NCBI GenBank assembly: GCA_003563455.1
Contig: PWRV01000250.1
Location: forward strand, 1-5,416
DNA from: Thioalkalivibrio sp.
GTDB taxonomy: Bacteria > Pseudomonadota > Gammaproteobacteria > Ectothiorhodospirales > Ectothiorhodospiraceae
Direction of reading: 5' to 3'
DNA: 5,416 bases
Notes under the pieces: model-generated
Told to the model about the DNA's origin: nothing
Database searches by the model: none
The model's input: only the letters and a program-made list of their open reading frames with translations
Shown here: one piece after another, positions 5,145 to 5,416 of the stretch
Numbering within the stretch: position 1 is the first letter of the stretch
How the letters are laid out: each line of letters begins with the position of its first letter
Program-made: the position numbers and the translations under genes

Positions 5145-5416
5145 AGTCTATTAGCATATTCTGAATCTCAATAAACTCCACTTATCCCGGAACAACACCC
5201 TGTTGCGGTCTGTGACCCGGTTCCGGGCTGCAATGGCCGCACTCCGGGCGGCCGAAACCCGTTTGAAACCCGAGCGACCGGACAACCCGCGTCGCTTTTA
5301 CCTCGACTTTTGCTAACACCCCATTTTTCAGCCCCGATTTTCCTCGTCAAGAAACGCCAGCCGGCAACGGGCGTTTCGGACCCCTTGCAACTCCGACAAC
5401 CCCGGGGTCGGACCAA
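5145..5416. other. Non-coding region with repeated inverted repeats
   Basis: No supported gene was found on either strand. An AT-rich island (5145-5185) is followed by several inverted repeats: CCCGGAAC/GTTCCGGG (5186-5193 and 5220-5227), with CAACA-CCC-TGTTG (5193-5205) nested inside; GGCCGC/GCGGCC (5235-5240 and 5248-5253); GAAACGCC/GGCGTTTC (5351-5358 and 5370-5377); and TCCGAC/GTCGGA (5392-5397 and 5407-5412). GAAACCCG is repeated directly at 5254-5261 and 5265-5272. The region may contain the 3' end structures of a gene beyond the window and the distal promoter of aprMBA. Confidence 0.5.

Noticed and set aside
4867..5181. Minus-strand frame just upstream of aprM
   Set aside because: It begins plausibly (MEFIEIQNM) but soon becomes Arg/Ala/Pro-rich through the hairpin region, has no convincing ribosome-binding site and shows no motif.
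5322..5350. TTGACG on the minus strand as a -35 element for the aprMBA unit
   Set aside because: The hexamer is a good match, but the position 17 bases on reads AAAATG, a poor -10, and it would imply a leader of nearly 500 bases.
5168..5416. Minus-strand frame reaching the right window edge
   Set aside because: The composition (Gly, Ser, Arg, Cys, Pro) and passage through several inverted repeats suggest non-coding DNA; no domain is visible.

Overview
The window is GC-rich and reads as part of the chromosome of a sulfur-oxidising proteobacterium. The best guess is a gammaproteobacterium of the purple-sulfur / Chromatiales type. The central evidence is a complete leftward (minus-strand) aprM-aprB-aprA cluster encoding dissimilatory adenylylsulfate (APS) reductase with a membrane anchor. 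The aprMBA arrangement, rather than aprBA followed by qmoABC, is the one known from one of the two lineages of sulfur oxidisers. The taxonomic placement is inference from gene content and order only.

Layout from right to left, which is the direction of transcription. Positions 4847-5416 hold no convincing gene. They form a long upstream region with several strong hairpins, including a pair of mutually exclusive pairings around 5061-5131. aprM (4010-4846, GTG start) encodes a five-helix membrane protein. aprB (3476-3955) encodes the two-[4Fe-4S] subunit. aprA (1605-3476) encodes the FAD catalytic subunit and overlaps aprB by one base (TGATG). A textbook intrinsic terminator (1558-1595) closes this unit.

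Just beyond the terminator are two overlapping genes, again joined by TGATG: a 130-residue protein with a possible NTF2-like fold (1098-1490) and an SlyD-like FKBP prolyl isomerase/chaperone without the metal-binding tail (571-1098). Next comes a non-coding stretch (231-570) with hairpins and an inverted pair of REP-like palindromic repeats (321-413). It is followed by a 53-residue lysine-rich protein with a near-perfect Shine-Dalgarno (69-230). A stem-loop follows that gene, and a possible start of another leftward gene is cut by the left window edge.

Working together: AprBA oxidises sulfite plus AMP to APS in the cytoplasm. Electrons pass from FAD in AprA through the two AprB clusters, probably to AprM and the quinone pool. 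APS would then be converted to sulfate and ATP by ATP sulfurylase (sat), which is not in this window. The two genes after the terminator may be accessory, but the sequence does not prove a link to APS reductase.
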